A stretch of 64,000 nucleotides of DNA, taken from UBA826 sp045564655 (GTDB taxonomy: Bacteria; Chloroflexota; Dehalococcoidia; Lucifugimonadales; UBA826). Position 1 is the stretch's first letter. Each line of letters opens with the position of its first letter. Location: the NCBI GenBank assembly GCA_045564655.1, contig JBJLGX010000022.1, positions 1-64,000 on the forward strand, given 5' to 3'. This document shows, in pieces, positions 7,442 to 16,093 of the stretch. The translations under genes and the position numbers were made by a program. The notes below the pieces were generated by a model. That model was not told the origin of the DNA, did not search any database, and was given only the letters and a program-made list of their open reading frames with translations.

Positions 7442-8164
7442 TTATACTCCTAAAAGATCACATAGTTCAGGAAAGTTTTTAGTTGTATAGTCGGGCATGT
7501 GTAATTTGTAAAATTCAGATTCGTCATACGGTAAGTCATACCTGTCTATGTAAGCACCACGATAGCCATTAATTCTTGCCCCTAAAGTGTCAAATGAATG
7601 AGCAGCTACCATCATTATTTGACCTGGTTCAAGGTTTAGTTCTCTTGCTGCAAATCGATATACTGCAGGATGTGGTTTAAATTGTCCTACTGTCTCTGCA
7701 GATAAAATTGCATGAAAATCACGCTTTATTCTATTTTTAGCTAAGTGTTCTAAGTAGTGTTGCTCACCATTAGATAGCATCACAAGGTCATATTTTTCAC
7801 TTAATCTGTTTAGCCCTTCTATCGCATCTGGGAAAGGAGATAAATATTGATAAGCTTCCATAAAATCATCTATCTGTTTATAAGTAAATTCTACTTTCAG
7901 CGTTCTTAGGCTATATATTAAAGCCCTGCGTTTAACTGCTAAATAGCCACTGTGCCCTATCATAAATAGATTATCTTGGTATTGTTCAATTCGTTGCCGT
8001 AATCTCCATTGTGCCCACACATCAGAACCTTGTAAATTTTCGGCATTTCCGCACTCTTTTAAAAGATCATTCAATGGTGGAATAAGGCTTCCAGATAAGT
8101 CTAATACTGTTCCAAAAATATCGAATGTTAAAGTTGTAACGTCTTCTATAGGGGGGTTAGTCAT
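7442..8164 (-). CDS. HAD-family (S)-2-haloacid dehalogenase-like hydrolase
   Basis: A 240-residue HAD hydrolase of the type II haloacid dehalogenase group. Motif I is TFDIFGTVLD (nucleophile Asp about residue 15; Phe in place of the second Asp is typical of haloacid dehalogenases rather than phosphatases), motif II is LSNGEQ, the motif III Lys is in QFKPHPAVYRF and motif IV is AAHSFDTLGA. It would hydrolyse 2-haloacids to 2-hydroxyacids, or act on a related small acid. Sits between a DHDPS-like lyase and an MBL hydrolase on the same strand, suggesting a small catabolic operon. Confidence 0.85.
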   Translation of the reverse strand: MTNPPIEDVTTLTFDIFGTVLDLSGSLIPPLNDLLKECGNAENLQGSDVWAQWRLRQRIEQYQDNLFMIGHSGYLAVKRRALIYSLRTLKVEFTYKQIDDFMEAYQYLSPFPDAIEGLNRLSEKYDLVMLSNGEQHYLEHLAKNRIKRDFHAILSAETVGQFKPHPAVYRFAARELNLEPGQIMMVAAHSFDTLGARINGYRGAYIDRYDLPYDESEFYKLHMPDYTTKNFPELCDLLGV

Positions 8165-8203
8165 TATTTACTCCAATGCTAGTAAGTTTTAATTATTCAA
8201 ATT

Positions 8204-9082
8204 TTATATTTCTAAGTTGGATAGATAGGTTGAAAGCTTTTTTTGGTTTTCTTTGCTTAATGGAGGAGTTGGTAATCTTGCACTGCCACAATCTATTCCA
8301 AGTCTTTCACTTAATGTGGCTTTTGCCCCACTATGCGGGCCTATTGCTCTTAATAAACCAGCAAAATCAGAAGCCCTTCTTTGGGCTTTTTGAGCCTCTT
8401 CGATATCTTTGTTTTGCCAAGCATTCCATATGTTTATCCATAATTCAGGTATGGCACATAAAGGGCCGTCAATACATCCTATCGCACCTATAGTTAAAGC
8501 AGGCAACATAAGTAGAGCGTTTCCTGTAAAGCACTCTAGGCCCATTTTTTCCCAAATTGGAATATTGGTAAAACTAGGATGAGCAGAATGTTTTAACCCC
8601 TTGAGCTGGGGAACTTTATCAGCAATTTTTTTCATTAAATCAGGCGTTATTTCAACATTTGTTGATTGAGGTAAGTTGTATACAAAAAGTGGTAAATCTG
8701 AAGCAGATGTAATGGCCTTATAATGTTCAACGATTGCGTCATCAGATTGAGGATAGAAAAACGGAGGAACAGCGCATATTGCTTCTGCCCCAACGGAAGC
8801 CGCATGTTCAGCAAGTTTTATGGACCTTTCAGTAGTTGAGGCTCCAATATGCATAATATTATTGACTCTACCGTTATTTTGATCTGCAGCAGCAGAAACA
8901 ACTCTCATGTTTTCTTCATCAGATAAAAGAATACTTTCTCCGTTGCCACCGGCAACCCAAAATCCGCCAACCCCAGCATTGATGTTAAATTCTAATACTT
9001 TGCGAAAGGCATCTTCGTTAAATTGCCCATTTTTATCCATAGGTGTAACTACAGCAGGGTATACTCCTTCGTATTTAGTCAT
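8204..9082 (-). CDS. Dihydrodipicolinate synthase/N-acetylneuraminate lyase family aldolase
   Basis: A 292-residue class I aldolase. Catalytic features: Tyr in FVYNLPQS and the Schiff-base Lys in LKGLKHS. The usual GTTGE motif is GGNGES here, the C-terminus lacks DapA hallmarks, and neighbours are hydrolases rather than lysine genes, so a pyruvate-dependent lyase or dehydratase of a sugar-acid or similar substrate is likelier than dapA. First gene of the minus-strand trio (aldolase, dehalogenase, MBL hydrolase); it diverges from the methyltransferase gene across a palindrome at 9138-9168. Confidence 0.85.
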   Translation of the reverse strand: MTKYEGVYPAVVTPMDKNGQFNEDAFRKVLEFNINAGVGGFWVAGGNGESILLSDEENMRVVSAAADQNNGRVNNIMHIGASTTERSIKLAEHAASVGAEAICAVPPFFYPQSDDAIVEHYKAITSASDLPLFVYNLPQSTNVEITPDLMKKIADKVPQLKGLKHSAHPSFTNIPIWEKMGLECFTGNALLMLPALTIGAIGCIDGPLCAIPELWINIWNAWQNKDIEEAQKAQRRASDFAGLLRAIGPHSGAKATLSERLGIDCGSARLPTPPLSKENQKKLSTYLSNLEI

Positions 9083-9137
9083 ACAATTTCCTCAACTTCA
9101 CAGGTTTCTTTAATGATTTGTGATGAATTTTAGCATG

Positions 9138-9168
9138 ATCAGAATAAAAATATATAAACTATTCTGAT
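9138..9168. promoter_or_regulatory. Inverted repeat in divergent intergenic region
   Basis: ATCAGAATA (9138-9146) and TATTCTGAT (9160-9168) are perfect 9-bp arms around a 13-bp AT-rich centre, midway between the start codons of the aldolase (minus) and methyltransferase (plus) genes. Plausible operator for one or both; the binding protein is unknown. Confidence 0.5.
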
Positions 9169-9191
9169 AAAGTATTTATAGGGTGAAAGAT

Positions 9192-9906
9192 ATGATTCAT
9201 TTAGTCGACAATATTAATGATTCTGTCTGGTCAGAAGTATGTACGATTATAGGTAGATACAAACTAGACCAGATTTCATTTTATATTAAGGAATTTGTCT
9301 CAAGCAGTAGTTCTATTTTAATTTTGGGCTGTCCTACTGATATTCAAAAAGAGATAACTGAAAAATTTGAAAATCTGACATTTTTAAACTTCTTTAATTC
9401 TGAAGAATTAGAAGAATCTTTAAAAGATAAACAAAAGTATGAACTCATTATTATTCCTTTTTTGGCAATGATGTCTGTTGTAGACCACAGAGAACAAGAA
9501 AAAATATTAAAGATTTTAAAGAATCACATCTTGCCTTCTGGGAAGCTTGTTTTTGATATAGAAACACCGGATATGCAAGTTATGTTGTGTGATCCGTCAA
9601 CGATTTTTTTTTGAAGAGCAAATTAATATACCTGAAAAACCAGACTCTATAATGTTACACACTCAAAGAGATTATGAAGAATATACACAAATTCTACATT
9701 TGAAAGTATTTGCAGAATTTTTAGATTCATCTGGGGTGGTTACTTGCAAAATTATGCATCAAATAAAATCTCGGTACACGTTCAAGTGGGAAATGTATAA
9801 CTTACTTCTTCTTTGTGGATTTGATGTTATCGATATATACGGTGATCATAGCAAAGGGGATTTCACAGAAGAAAGCCCTAACATGGTTTGGGTATCTTCA
9901 TTTTAG
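9192..9906 (+). CDS. Class I SAM-dependent methyltransferase with a frame break at T9
   Basis: Two abutting reading frames make one methyltransferase. The first half has the SAM-site region SILILGCPTD and LPSGKLVFDIE; the second has RYTFKWEMYNLLLLCGFDV, the usual C-terminal part. The frame breaks at a run of nine T (9604-9612): frame 0 meets TGA there, while removing one T gives continuous ...DPSTIFFEEQ. Transcript slippage on T9, a phase switch, recent decay or a sequencing error could all explain it. I prefer ATG 9192, with AGGGTG six bases upstream, over GTG 9183. Corrected length about 237 residues. The methylated substrate is unknown and no neighbour helps. Confidence 0.7.
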
Positions 9907-10067
9907 AAATTTACATTTAAGATCAAAAAATTATTAAATTATCAACAATATCCCTCTTGACATTGTGGTTCGTATAATACAAACTAGTGAACCCTACTTC
10001 AGTAATTAATATTACATAAGTTTAAAACAATAAGATAATTAATAAATGGCCCGGAGAAAATAAATTA

Positions 10068-10235
10068 ATGGTTTACTATAGATCTTGCCCTAAATGTCGA
10101 GGAGATATGCACTCTAGAGAAGATGTTTATGGAAACTTTCGAGAATGCCTGCAGTGTGGATTAATTCAAGACCTTAAAGAATTGGTTAATAAACTTAAGC
10201 AACCAGTTCATAATAAAAAGGGCGAAGCAGCTTAG
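10068..10235 (+). CDS. 55-residue zinc-ribbon protein
   Basis: A short frame starting ATG 10068 codes for a 55-residue protein with two Cys pairs, CPKC (7-10) and CLQC (27-30), spaced like a zinc ribbon, then a Lys-rich helix ending KKGEAA. GGAG lies 12 bases before the ATG. The 48-residue protein at 43858-44004 has the same plan (CYRC, CIMC, Lys-rich tail ending KSKAA), which supports both being real. Role unknown; similar ribbons occur in RNA polymerase subunit M/TFIIS-like and other nucleic-acid-binding small proteins. Stands alone between the methyltransferase and the Fe-S pair. Confidence 0.7.
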   Translation: MVYYRSCPKCRGDMHSREDVYGNFRECLQCGLIQDLKELVNKLKQPVHNKKGEAA

Positions 10236-10286
10236 GTAAATTATTTCAATATCGTTATTAAACCTGCTTAATTTAACCGCCATGTA

Positions 10287-10315
10287 TTGACTGTGATTCT
10301 TTGTCTGATTAAAAT
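10287..10315 (+). promoter_or_regulatory. Sigma70-type promoter of the Fe-S/photolyase operon
   Basis: -35 TTGACT (10287-10292), 17-base spacer, -10 TAAAAT (10310-10315); each hexamer has one mismatch to consensus. Predicted transcript start near 10322, about 49 bases before the next ATG. Confidence 0.5.
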
Positions 10316-10370
10316 TACATCATCTACTATATTTCTATGTTAGACAGAAATAAGTTTTACGGAGTTAAGA

Positions 10371-10727
10371 ATGGCTACTAGAATTTCACCAGAACCTTTG
10401 ACAATTACAATAAGTGAAGAAGCAGCTAAACACGTAAAACAATTTGCAGTTGCCGAAGGTAAACCCGACGCTAATTTAAGAGTTGGTGTTAAGGGAGGAG
10501 GCTGTTCGGGACTAACATATATTTTAGAAATTATTGATGATGAACCAGATGTTGAAGACAAACTGATTGAAGAACATGACGTTAAGCTATACGTAGATAA
10601 GAAATCTTATATTTTCTTAGCAGGTACTGTTTTAGAGTATTCAGGTGGATTGAACGGTAAAGGCTTTGTTTTTAATAATCCCAATGCTAAAACAACATGT
10701 GGCTGTGGAACATCTTTTAGTGTCTAG
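10371..10727 (+). CDS. Iron-sulfur cluster carrier of the IscA/ErpA/SufA type
   Basis: A 118-residue A-type carrier that delivers Fe-S clusters to apoproteins. The three conserved Cys are present: one in KGGGCSGLTY (about residue 44) and the C-terminal CGCG pair (about 111 and 113). ErpA, IscA and SufA cannot be separated by these motifs, so no symbol is given. GGAG precedes the ATG by eight bases. Followed after 48 bases by a YgfZ homologue, which also works in Fe-S enzyme maturation, so the pairing makes functional sense. Confidence 0.92.
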   Translation: MATRISPEPLTITISEEAAKHVKQFAVAEGKPDANLRVGVKGGGCSGLTYILEIIDDEPDVEDKLIEEHDVKLYVDKKSYIFLAGTVLEYSGGLNGKGFVFNNPNAKTTCGCGTSFSV

Positions 10728-10775
10728 AGATAGATTTCTTCGAATCTTTTTTAATCTATAAAAGAGCAGAATAAA

Positions 10776-11669
10776 ATGGATCCTTTTTCCTTCATTGACT
10801 TAACATCTATTCATGCAAGACTAAAGCTTTGTGGTGAAGACAAAGTAGACTTACTAGATCGACTTAGTACAAATGATATTTCTACCTTAAAAGAATCCGG
10901 TCAGGGAATATCTACGGTTTTGACTACTAATAAGGGAAGAATTATAGATCTGTTAAAAATTTATTTTTTTACAGATCATTTAATGTTAATTTCCGATATA
11001 GAATCCGTTGCCAAAGTTTCTGAATGGATCGAGTTTTATACGATTATGGAAGATGTTACGCAAAAAGATGTTTCTCATGAAACATTTCAAATTAGAATAT
11101 TTTCAGATAATCCGAAGTGTATATTTTCAGAAATAGATAACTATAAAGAAGATGATTTTTTCATAGGAAATTTGAATGGGACAGAGCTTGTAGTTATTGC
11201 TAATAAAATGAATCAGAAAAATTGTGTTGATATTATTGGTCAAATATCTGACAAAAAAGAAATTATTGAATACCTTAAAACTGATGGAACTCAATTAGAT
11301 GAAGATCAATTTGAGAATATTAGAATTTCATTAGGTTATCCAAAATTTGGAACTGAATTAACAGAGGAATTTAACCCACTAGAGGCACTTTTGATTAACC
11401 ATATTAGTTTTAATAAAGGTTGCTACATTGGCCAAGAAGTTGTTGCAAGGCTTAATACTTATGACAAAGTGCAGCGTCAAATGGTAAAACTATCCAGTGA
11501 TACTAAGTTACAGTTGGGGGATTTAAAATTTCGAGGTAATATTGTGGGTAAAATAACTTCTGCTTTTAATCATGAAGGTATTGGATTTATTAAAAAAAAT
11601 GTTCTTGGTGATACTAATCAACTTGAATCAAATGAATCTACAGTAGAGATTACACCTATTACAACATGA
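10776..11669 (+). CDS. ygfZ: Folate-binding protein YgfZ-like (Fe-S cluster maturation)
   Basis: 297 residues with the diagnostic KGCYIGQEVVAR motif (about 220-231) of the YgfZ/GcvT-like family. YgfZ uses tetrahydrofolate to support assembly or repair of certain Fe-S enzymes. Overall fold is like the aminomethyltransferase of glycine cleavage, but the signature Cys separates it from GcvT. Its TGA overlaps the ATG of the photolyase by four bases, so both are translated together; with the upstream A-type carrier this forms a three-gene run. Confidence 0.88.
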   Translation: MDPFSFIDLTSIHARLKLCGEDKVDLLDRLSTNDISTLKESGQGISTVLTTNKGRIIDLLKIYFFTDHLMLISDIESVAKVSEWIEFYTIMEDVTQKDVSHETFQIRIFSDNPKCIFSEIDNYKEDDFFIGNLNGTELVVIANKMNQKNCVDIIGQISDKKEIIEYLKTDGTQLDEDQFENIRISLGYPKFGTELTEEFNPLEALLINHISFNKGCYIGQEVVARLNTYDKVQRQMVKLSSDTKLQLGDLKFRGNIVGKITSAFNHEGIGFIKKNVLGDTNQLESNESTVEITPITT

Positions 11670-13087
11670 CTCAACCTAATGTTATTCACTGGTTTAATCA
11701 AGATTTACGTTTATTAGATAATCCGGCCTTATTTGATTCAGCAAAAGATAAGCATGTTTTAGCTGTATATATACTAGATGATCTTAATGAATCTAATAAT
11801 TCTATTGGTCAGACAAGCAAGGTTTGGTTACATCATTCGCTTGAATCATTAAATGAAAGCATGGGTGGCAAATTATCTTTTTTTAGAGGAGACCCTCTAT
11901 CTATTCTTTCTAAATTATGTAGTAAATATCAAATAAATGAAATTTTCTGGAATCAAATTTATGAACCACATATTATTAAAAGAGACGAACATATTAAAGA
12001 GCAAATGGCTCTCCAAGGAGTGATTTCGAATACTTATAATGCATCACTTCTTTGGCATCCAGATAATATAAAAAAAGATGATGGGTCTCCTTATAAGGTT
12101 TTCACTCCTTTTTATCGGAAAGGATGTTTAGTAAATGCTCCTGATCCACGGAAACCACTACCGCTTCCAGAAAACATACACTTTTTAGATAAAGATGGCG
12201 ACTCACTTAAAGTAAAGGATTTAGAATTATTGCCAAATATTAGTTGGGATAAAAAAATATCTCAATATTGGAATATAGGAGAAGTAGCGGCACATGTACA
12301 ATTATCCAAATTTTTAGAAATTGGGATAAAAGATTATAAAGAAGGTCGAAATTATCCCGCAAAGTCTTATGTTTCTAAATTATCTCCTTATATTCATTTT
12401 GGAGAAATTTCTCCAAATCAGATTTGGTATAAGTTAAAACAATTAGATTTTAATAAAAATATAGATCATTTTATGAGTGAACTTGGATGGAGAGAATTTT
12501 CATATAGCCAACTTTACTTTAATCCTGATTTACGTACTAAAAATCTCCAACCTAAATTTGATAGGTTCCCATGGAAATATGATAAACCCAACCTTTTAGC
12601 ATGGCAAAAAGGATTAACGGGAGTGCCTATAGTTGATGCAGGAATGAGGCAATTATGGCAGACGGGATATATTCATAACCGAGTTCGCATGATCGTCGCT
12701 TCTTTTTTAGTAAAAAACTTGTTATTACATTGGCACTATGGAGAACAGTGGTTTTGGGATTGCCTAGTAGATGCTGATTTAGCTAGTAATAGTGCGGGTT
12801 GGCAGTGGGTGGCAGGTTCTGGTGCAGATGCAGCTCCGTATTTTCGTATTTTTAATCCTGTTACACAAGGACAAAAATTTGACCCAGATGGAGAATATGT
12901 TAGGAGTTACGTACCAGAATTAGAGAAATTGCCTAACAAGTATTTATTTAACCCATGGGAGGCCCCTGATTTCGTTTTACAAGAATCAGAGGTTTTCTTG
13001 GGTGTAAATTACCCTAATCCTATTGTGGATATAAAAGAATCGCGTAAAAAAGCATTAGGTGCTTTTGAGTCAATTAAAACAACTTAG
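11666..13087 (+). CDS. phr: Deoxyribodipyrimidine photolyase
   Basis: 473-residue cryptochrome/photolyase family enzyme that repairs UV-made pyrimidine dimers with blue light. N-terminal photolyase domain begins IHWFNQDLRLLDNPAL; the C-terminal FAD domain has ELGWREFSYSQL, GMRQLWQTGYIHNRVRM and the DADLASNSAGWQW to FNPVTQGQKFDPDGEY segment. Length and motifs fit class I CPD photolyase. Starts in an ATGA overlap with ygfZ. Its presence suggests a sunlit habitat. Confidence 0.93.
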   Translation: MTQPNVIHWFNQDLRLLDNPALFDSAKDKHVLAVYILDDLNESNNSIGQTSKVWLHHSLESLNESMGGKLSFFRGDPLSILSKLCSKYQINEIFWNQIYEPHIIKRDEHIKEQMALQGVISNTYNASLLWHPDNIKKDDGSPYKVFTPFYRKGCLVNAPDPRKPLPLPENIHFLDKDGDSLKVKDLELLPNISWDKKISQYWNIGEVAAHVQLSKFLEIGIKDYKEGRNYPAKSYVSKLSPYIHFGEISPNQIWYKLKQLDFNKNIDHFMSELGWREFSYSQLYFNPDLRTKNLQPKFDRFPWKYDKPNLLAWQKGLTGVPIVDAGMRQLWQTGYIHNRVRMIVASFLVKNLLLHWHYGEQWFWDCLVDADLASNSAGWQWVAGSGADAAPYFRIFNPVTQGQKFDPDGEYVRSYVPELEKLPNKYLFNPWEAPDFVLQESEVFLGVNYPNPIVDIKESRKKALGAFESIKTT

Positions 13088-13093
13088 TAATAA

Positions 13094-13849
13094 TTACATA
13101 TTTGTCGTTAACGTAATTCCCCCATCAACGACAATGACTTGGCCTCTAATCATCTCTGCATCTTTTGTACATAAAAATGCGGTTACTTTTGCAATATCTT
13201 CAACTTCAAGAATTTTATTGGAAGGATTGTTTTTCCCAGCGTTTAGCATTTCTTCCTTGTTTGGGAAACTGTCTAATGCGCCAGTTTCCACATATCCACC
13301 CGAAACAGCATTAACGTTTATGTTTTGATCGGCAAGTTCAATTGCTAAATAGCGAGTAATAGATTCTAAAGCTGCTTTTGATGCACCTACAGCTGTGTAA
13401 TAAGGTAAGACGTGTCGAGATCCTTCAGAGCTAATATTAACGATGCTTCCTCCATTTTTCATTAGCTTTGAAGCCTGTATTGAACATAACCAAGGAGCTC
13501 TAGCATTAATATTCATTGTCCAATCCCAATGTTTTGCCGTTAAATCTTTCGCATCTCTTTGAACACCAGACGCTGCATTATTAATTAGAACATCTAAAGT
13601 GCCAAATTTTTTTGATATTTCATTAAAAAGATCTTCAATTTTATCTGGATCTCCTAAATGAGCTTTAATTTTTAAACATTTAACTCCTAAGTCATTTAAT
13701 TCTTCTTCAGTTTTTTGGGCAGATTCATGATCTTTAAGGTAGTTAAATATTATGTTTGATCCTCGACGTGCAAATTCTAGGGCGATAGCTTTCCCTATTC
13801 CTCTTGACCCTCCAGTTATTAGTGTGTTTCTACCTGAAAAATCTGTCAT
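13094..13849 (-). CDS. fabL: Enoyl-ACP reductase III, FabL-type
   Basis: Last step of the fatty-acid elongation cycle: NADPH-dependent reduction of trans-2-enoyl-ACP. 251-residue SDR with TGGSRGIG (12-19). It matches the FabL pattern known from Bacillus subtilis: INNAASGV, HWDWTMNINA, the active site Tyr151-x6-Lys158 in YTAVGASK (ketoreductases have Tyr-x3-Lys), INVNAVSGG, and MIRGQVIVVDGG near the end. Directly follows fabG, with a gap of 2 bases. The operon context (dehydratase subunits, plsX, fabG) supports the assignment. Confidence 0.88.
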   Translation of the reverse strand: MTDFSGRNTLITGGSRGIGKAIALEFARRGSNIIFNYLKDHESAQKTEEELNDLGVKCLKIKAHLGDPDKIEDLFNEISKKFGTLDVLINNAASGVQRDAKDLTAKHWDWTMNINARAPWLCSIQASKLMKNGGSIVNISSEGSRHVLPYYTAVGASKAALESITRYLAIELADQNINVNAVSGGYVETGALDSFPNKEEMLNAGKNNPSNKILEVEDIAKVTAFLCTKDAEMIRGQVIVVDGGITLTTNM

Positions 13850-13851
13850 GA

Positions 13852-14619
13852 TTAAATCGCCATTCCTCCATCAATACTTATGACTTGTCCGGTTACATAT
13901 TTAGCTTTATTGCTAGCTAAATAGCCTACCATGTTAGCAATATCTTCTACCTCTCCAAATCTTTGCATGGGAATCCATGTCATGATTGTTTCTTTTTGTT
14001 TGTCAGTAAGAGTAGCAACAGTATCTGTACTAATATAACCCGGAGTTATGGTGTTTACAGTTATATTTCGAGTTGCTACTTCTTTTGCTAGCGCAAATGT
14101 GAAACCGTTAATTGCTGCTTTTGAAGCTGTGTAATTAGTTTGTCCTATATTTCCTCTTAATCCAACAACGGATCCTATATTTATGATTCTTCCCCATTTA
14201 CTTTTAAACATAGATTTCACTGCTGCCCTAGAACAATAAAATGTACCGTTCAGATTTGTATCGATAACTCTTTCCCAGGCTTCATCTTTCATTCTAAGTA
14301 GCAAACTATCATCGATAATTCCAGCATTATTAATCAATATGTCTATCTGCGAAAAACGGTTCAGGGTTTCATCTATCATTGCATTTACTTGATTTAAATC
14401 TCCCACATTTGCTTGAGTTGCAAATGAGTCAACGCCTAGAGATTTGATCTCTGCCACTGTTTTCAACGCTTCGGATTCCGAAGAATTGTAGTTAATAGCA
14501 ACATTAACTCCCATTTTTGCTAACTCTAATGCAGATGCCTTACCGATACCTTTGGCAGCCCCAGTTACAAGTGCAAATTTTCCTGATATAGAATCTTCAT
14601 CATTGTTTTCGTGATTCAC
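13852..14619 (-). CDS. fabG: 3-oxoacyl-ACP reductase
   Basis: Reduces 3-oxoacyl-ACP to (3R)-3-hydroxyacyl-ACP with NADPH. 255 residues with TGAAKGIG, ILINNAGI, the ketoreductase active site Tyr-x3-Lys in NYTASK, and ITPGYISTD. The start is GTG at 14619 with AGGAG five bases upstream; no ATG fits. Lies between plsX and fabL in the fatty-acid operon, which makes this the housekeeping FabG among the many SDRs of the window. Confidence 0.9.
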   Translation of the reverse strand: MNHENNDEDSISGKFALVTGAAKGIGKASALELAKMGVNVAINYNSSESEALKTVAEIKSLGVDSFATQANVGDLNQVNAMIDETLNRFSQIDILINNAGIIDDSLLLRMKDEAWERVIDTNLNGTFYCSRAAVKSMFKSKWGRIINIGSVVGLRGNIGQTNYTASKAAINGFTFALAKEVATRNITVNTITPGYISTDTVATLTDKQKETIMTWIPMQRFGEVEDIANMVGYLASNKAKYVTGQVISIDGGMAI

Positions 14620-14660
14620 AAGTTCTCCTAAATTTGAGCATATGAATAATTAAGCTCTTA

Positions 14661-15668
14661 TTAGTTTATCGTAGACATTACTGCAGGAACCTTTTTACCC
14701 ATTTCTTCGATCAGTTTTGTTTCAATACACATACGTGCTAAGTTTACAGCCCTTTCTATGGTGCCAGATGTTGCACTGCCATGGCCAACAATGCTTACAC
14801 CGTTTACGCCGTAAACTGGTCCCCCTCCCCTTGAATCAGTGACATTATTTTTTTGATATAAGTCTTTTAATAGGGATTCGATGTTGTTAGGGTCTATTTT
14901 GCCAGTTAGATAATCTTGTAATTGAGCTGCTAATCCTTTTCCTAACCCTTCAACTAATTTAAGAACTATGTTTCCAACAAATCCATCACAGACTACTACA
15001 TCGGCTTTTCCTGTTATTAGGTCATTTCCTTCAATGTTACCAATAAAATTTAGATCGCTTTTTTGGAATAGCGAATATGTTTCCTTGGTTAAGGAGTTTC
15101 CTTTTCCTTCTTCACTGCCAACACTTAGTATTCCAATTTTGGGATTTGTCACTTTTAGTAAAAGCTCACTGAAAACGGAACCTAATACTCCAAAACCAAG
15201 TAGCTGAGATGGCTTGCAGTCGATGTTTGACCCTAAGTCTAAAATTGTTTGGTTGGGCGCAGAACCTATGACAGGTCCTCCGATTGCTGGTCTTTCAATT
15301 CCCTCAATTGTTCCTAATACAACTACGGCGGCAGCCATTGTGCCTCCCGTGGAACCCATTGATACGACAGCATCTGCTAAGCCCTTCTTTACTAGACCAG
15401 TGGAAACTAAAATCGAGGATTTAGGTTTTTGCCTTAATGCCATTGCAGGCGATTCTCCGTCTTCAATTTTTCCTTCTGAAGGAATTATTTTTATTGGTAA
15501 GGATTTACTGTCATGTTTCTTAAGTTCATCTTGAAGAACAATAGGGTCACCTACGAGGAGTATTTCATTATTATCATTTTGTGATGCTTTGATAGCACCT
15601 TCAACTGGAGCTTCAGGTGCGTTGTCACCACCCATTGCATCTATAGCTATAGTTAATTTTTGTTTCAT
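14661..15668 (-). CDS. plsX: Phosphate acyltransferase PlsX
   Basis: Converts acyl-ACP to acyl-phosphate for membrane lipid synthesis. 335 residues from ATG 15668, starting MKQKLTIAIDAMGGDNAPEA, the PlsX N-terminal signature. An in-frame upstream extension to 15710 is possible but unlikely: AGGAG sits five bases before 15668, and the ATG overlaps the stop of the dehydratase gene (ATATGA). DLGSNIDCKP, VCDGFVGNIVLK and VYGVNGVSIVGHGSA are typical family segments. Links the dehydratases upstream with fabG downstream. Confidence 0.93.
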   Translation of the reverse strand: MKQKLTIAIDAMGGDNAPEAPVEGAIKASQNDNNEILLVGDPIVLQDELKKHDSKSLPIKIIPSEGKIEDGESPAMALRQKPKSSILVSTGLVKKGLADAVVSMGSTGGTMAAAVVVLGTIEGIERPAIGGPVIGSAPNQTILDLGSNIDCKPSQLLGFGVLGSVFSELLLKVTNPKIGILSVGSEEGKGNSLTKETYSLFQKSDLNFIGNIEGNDLITGKADVVVCDGFVGNIVLKLVEGLGKGLAAQLQDYLTGKIDPNNIESLLKDLYQKNNVTDSRGGGPVYGVNGVSIVGHGSATSGTIERAVNLARMCIETKLIEEMGKKVPAVMSTIN

Positions 15669-16078
15669 ATTGTCTCCTGATTTATAGGGGTGGATACAAA
15701 AGCGTCGCATGATATTACAACGTTCTCATTTGACGATATATCAATAACACAGTGTATGTCATTAGTTTTTTCTGATTTAGTTATTTTCTTTATGAATCCT
15801 GAAGCTCGGATAGTGTCATTTGGGTACACCGGTGATTTGAATCGTAATTTCATTTTTCCAGATGATTGCCATAATTCTCCAAAATTAATAAGCATTATTT
15901 CAGAAATTGTCGCAGCAACCATCATTCCGTGTGCAATATTTTTACCAAATTGTGATTGCTTTCCAAATTCCTCGTCGATATGTATAGGATTAAAATCACC
16001 AGATACTTCTGCATATCGGTTAATGTTATCCTGAGCTATTGTTTTTTCAATAGGTTTTAATATATCACCTTCATTCAT
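15665..16078 (-). CDS. MaoC-like (R)-specific hydratase/dehydratase, catalytic subunit type
   Basis: 137-residue hotdog-fold protein. It has the hydratase-2 motif: Asp in GDFNPIHIDEEF and His in the same stretch, followed by NIAHGMM. These residues carry out reversible water removal from (3R)-hydroxyacyl thioesters. In this operon it probably does the job of FabZ/FabA, forming a heterodimer with the protein coded just upstream, like HadB with HadA in mycobacteria; that is inference from size, pairing and context. Stop codon overlaps plsX start. Confidence 0.85.
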   Translation of the reverse strand: MNEGDILKPIEKTIAQDNINRYAEVSGDFNPIHIDEEFGKQSQFGKNIAHGMMVAATISEIMLINFGELWQSSGKMKLRFKSPVYPNDTIRASGFIKKITKSEKTNDIHCVIDISSNENVVISCDAFVSTPINQETI

Positions 16079-16093
16079 AAGTACACCAAAATA

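Noticed and set aside
9957..9978. TTGACA and TATAAT that look like a promoter for the small zinc-ribbon gene
   Set aside because: They are only ten bases apart, too close to work as a pair. The TATAAT may still be a -10 with a poor -35.
15669..15710. Longer N-terminus for PlsX
   Set aside because: The extra 14 residues overlap the dehydratase gene and do not match the family; ATG 15668 has a ribosome site and the conserved start.
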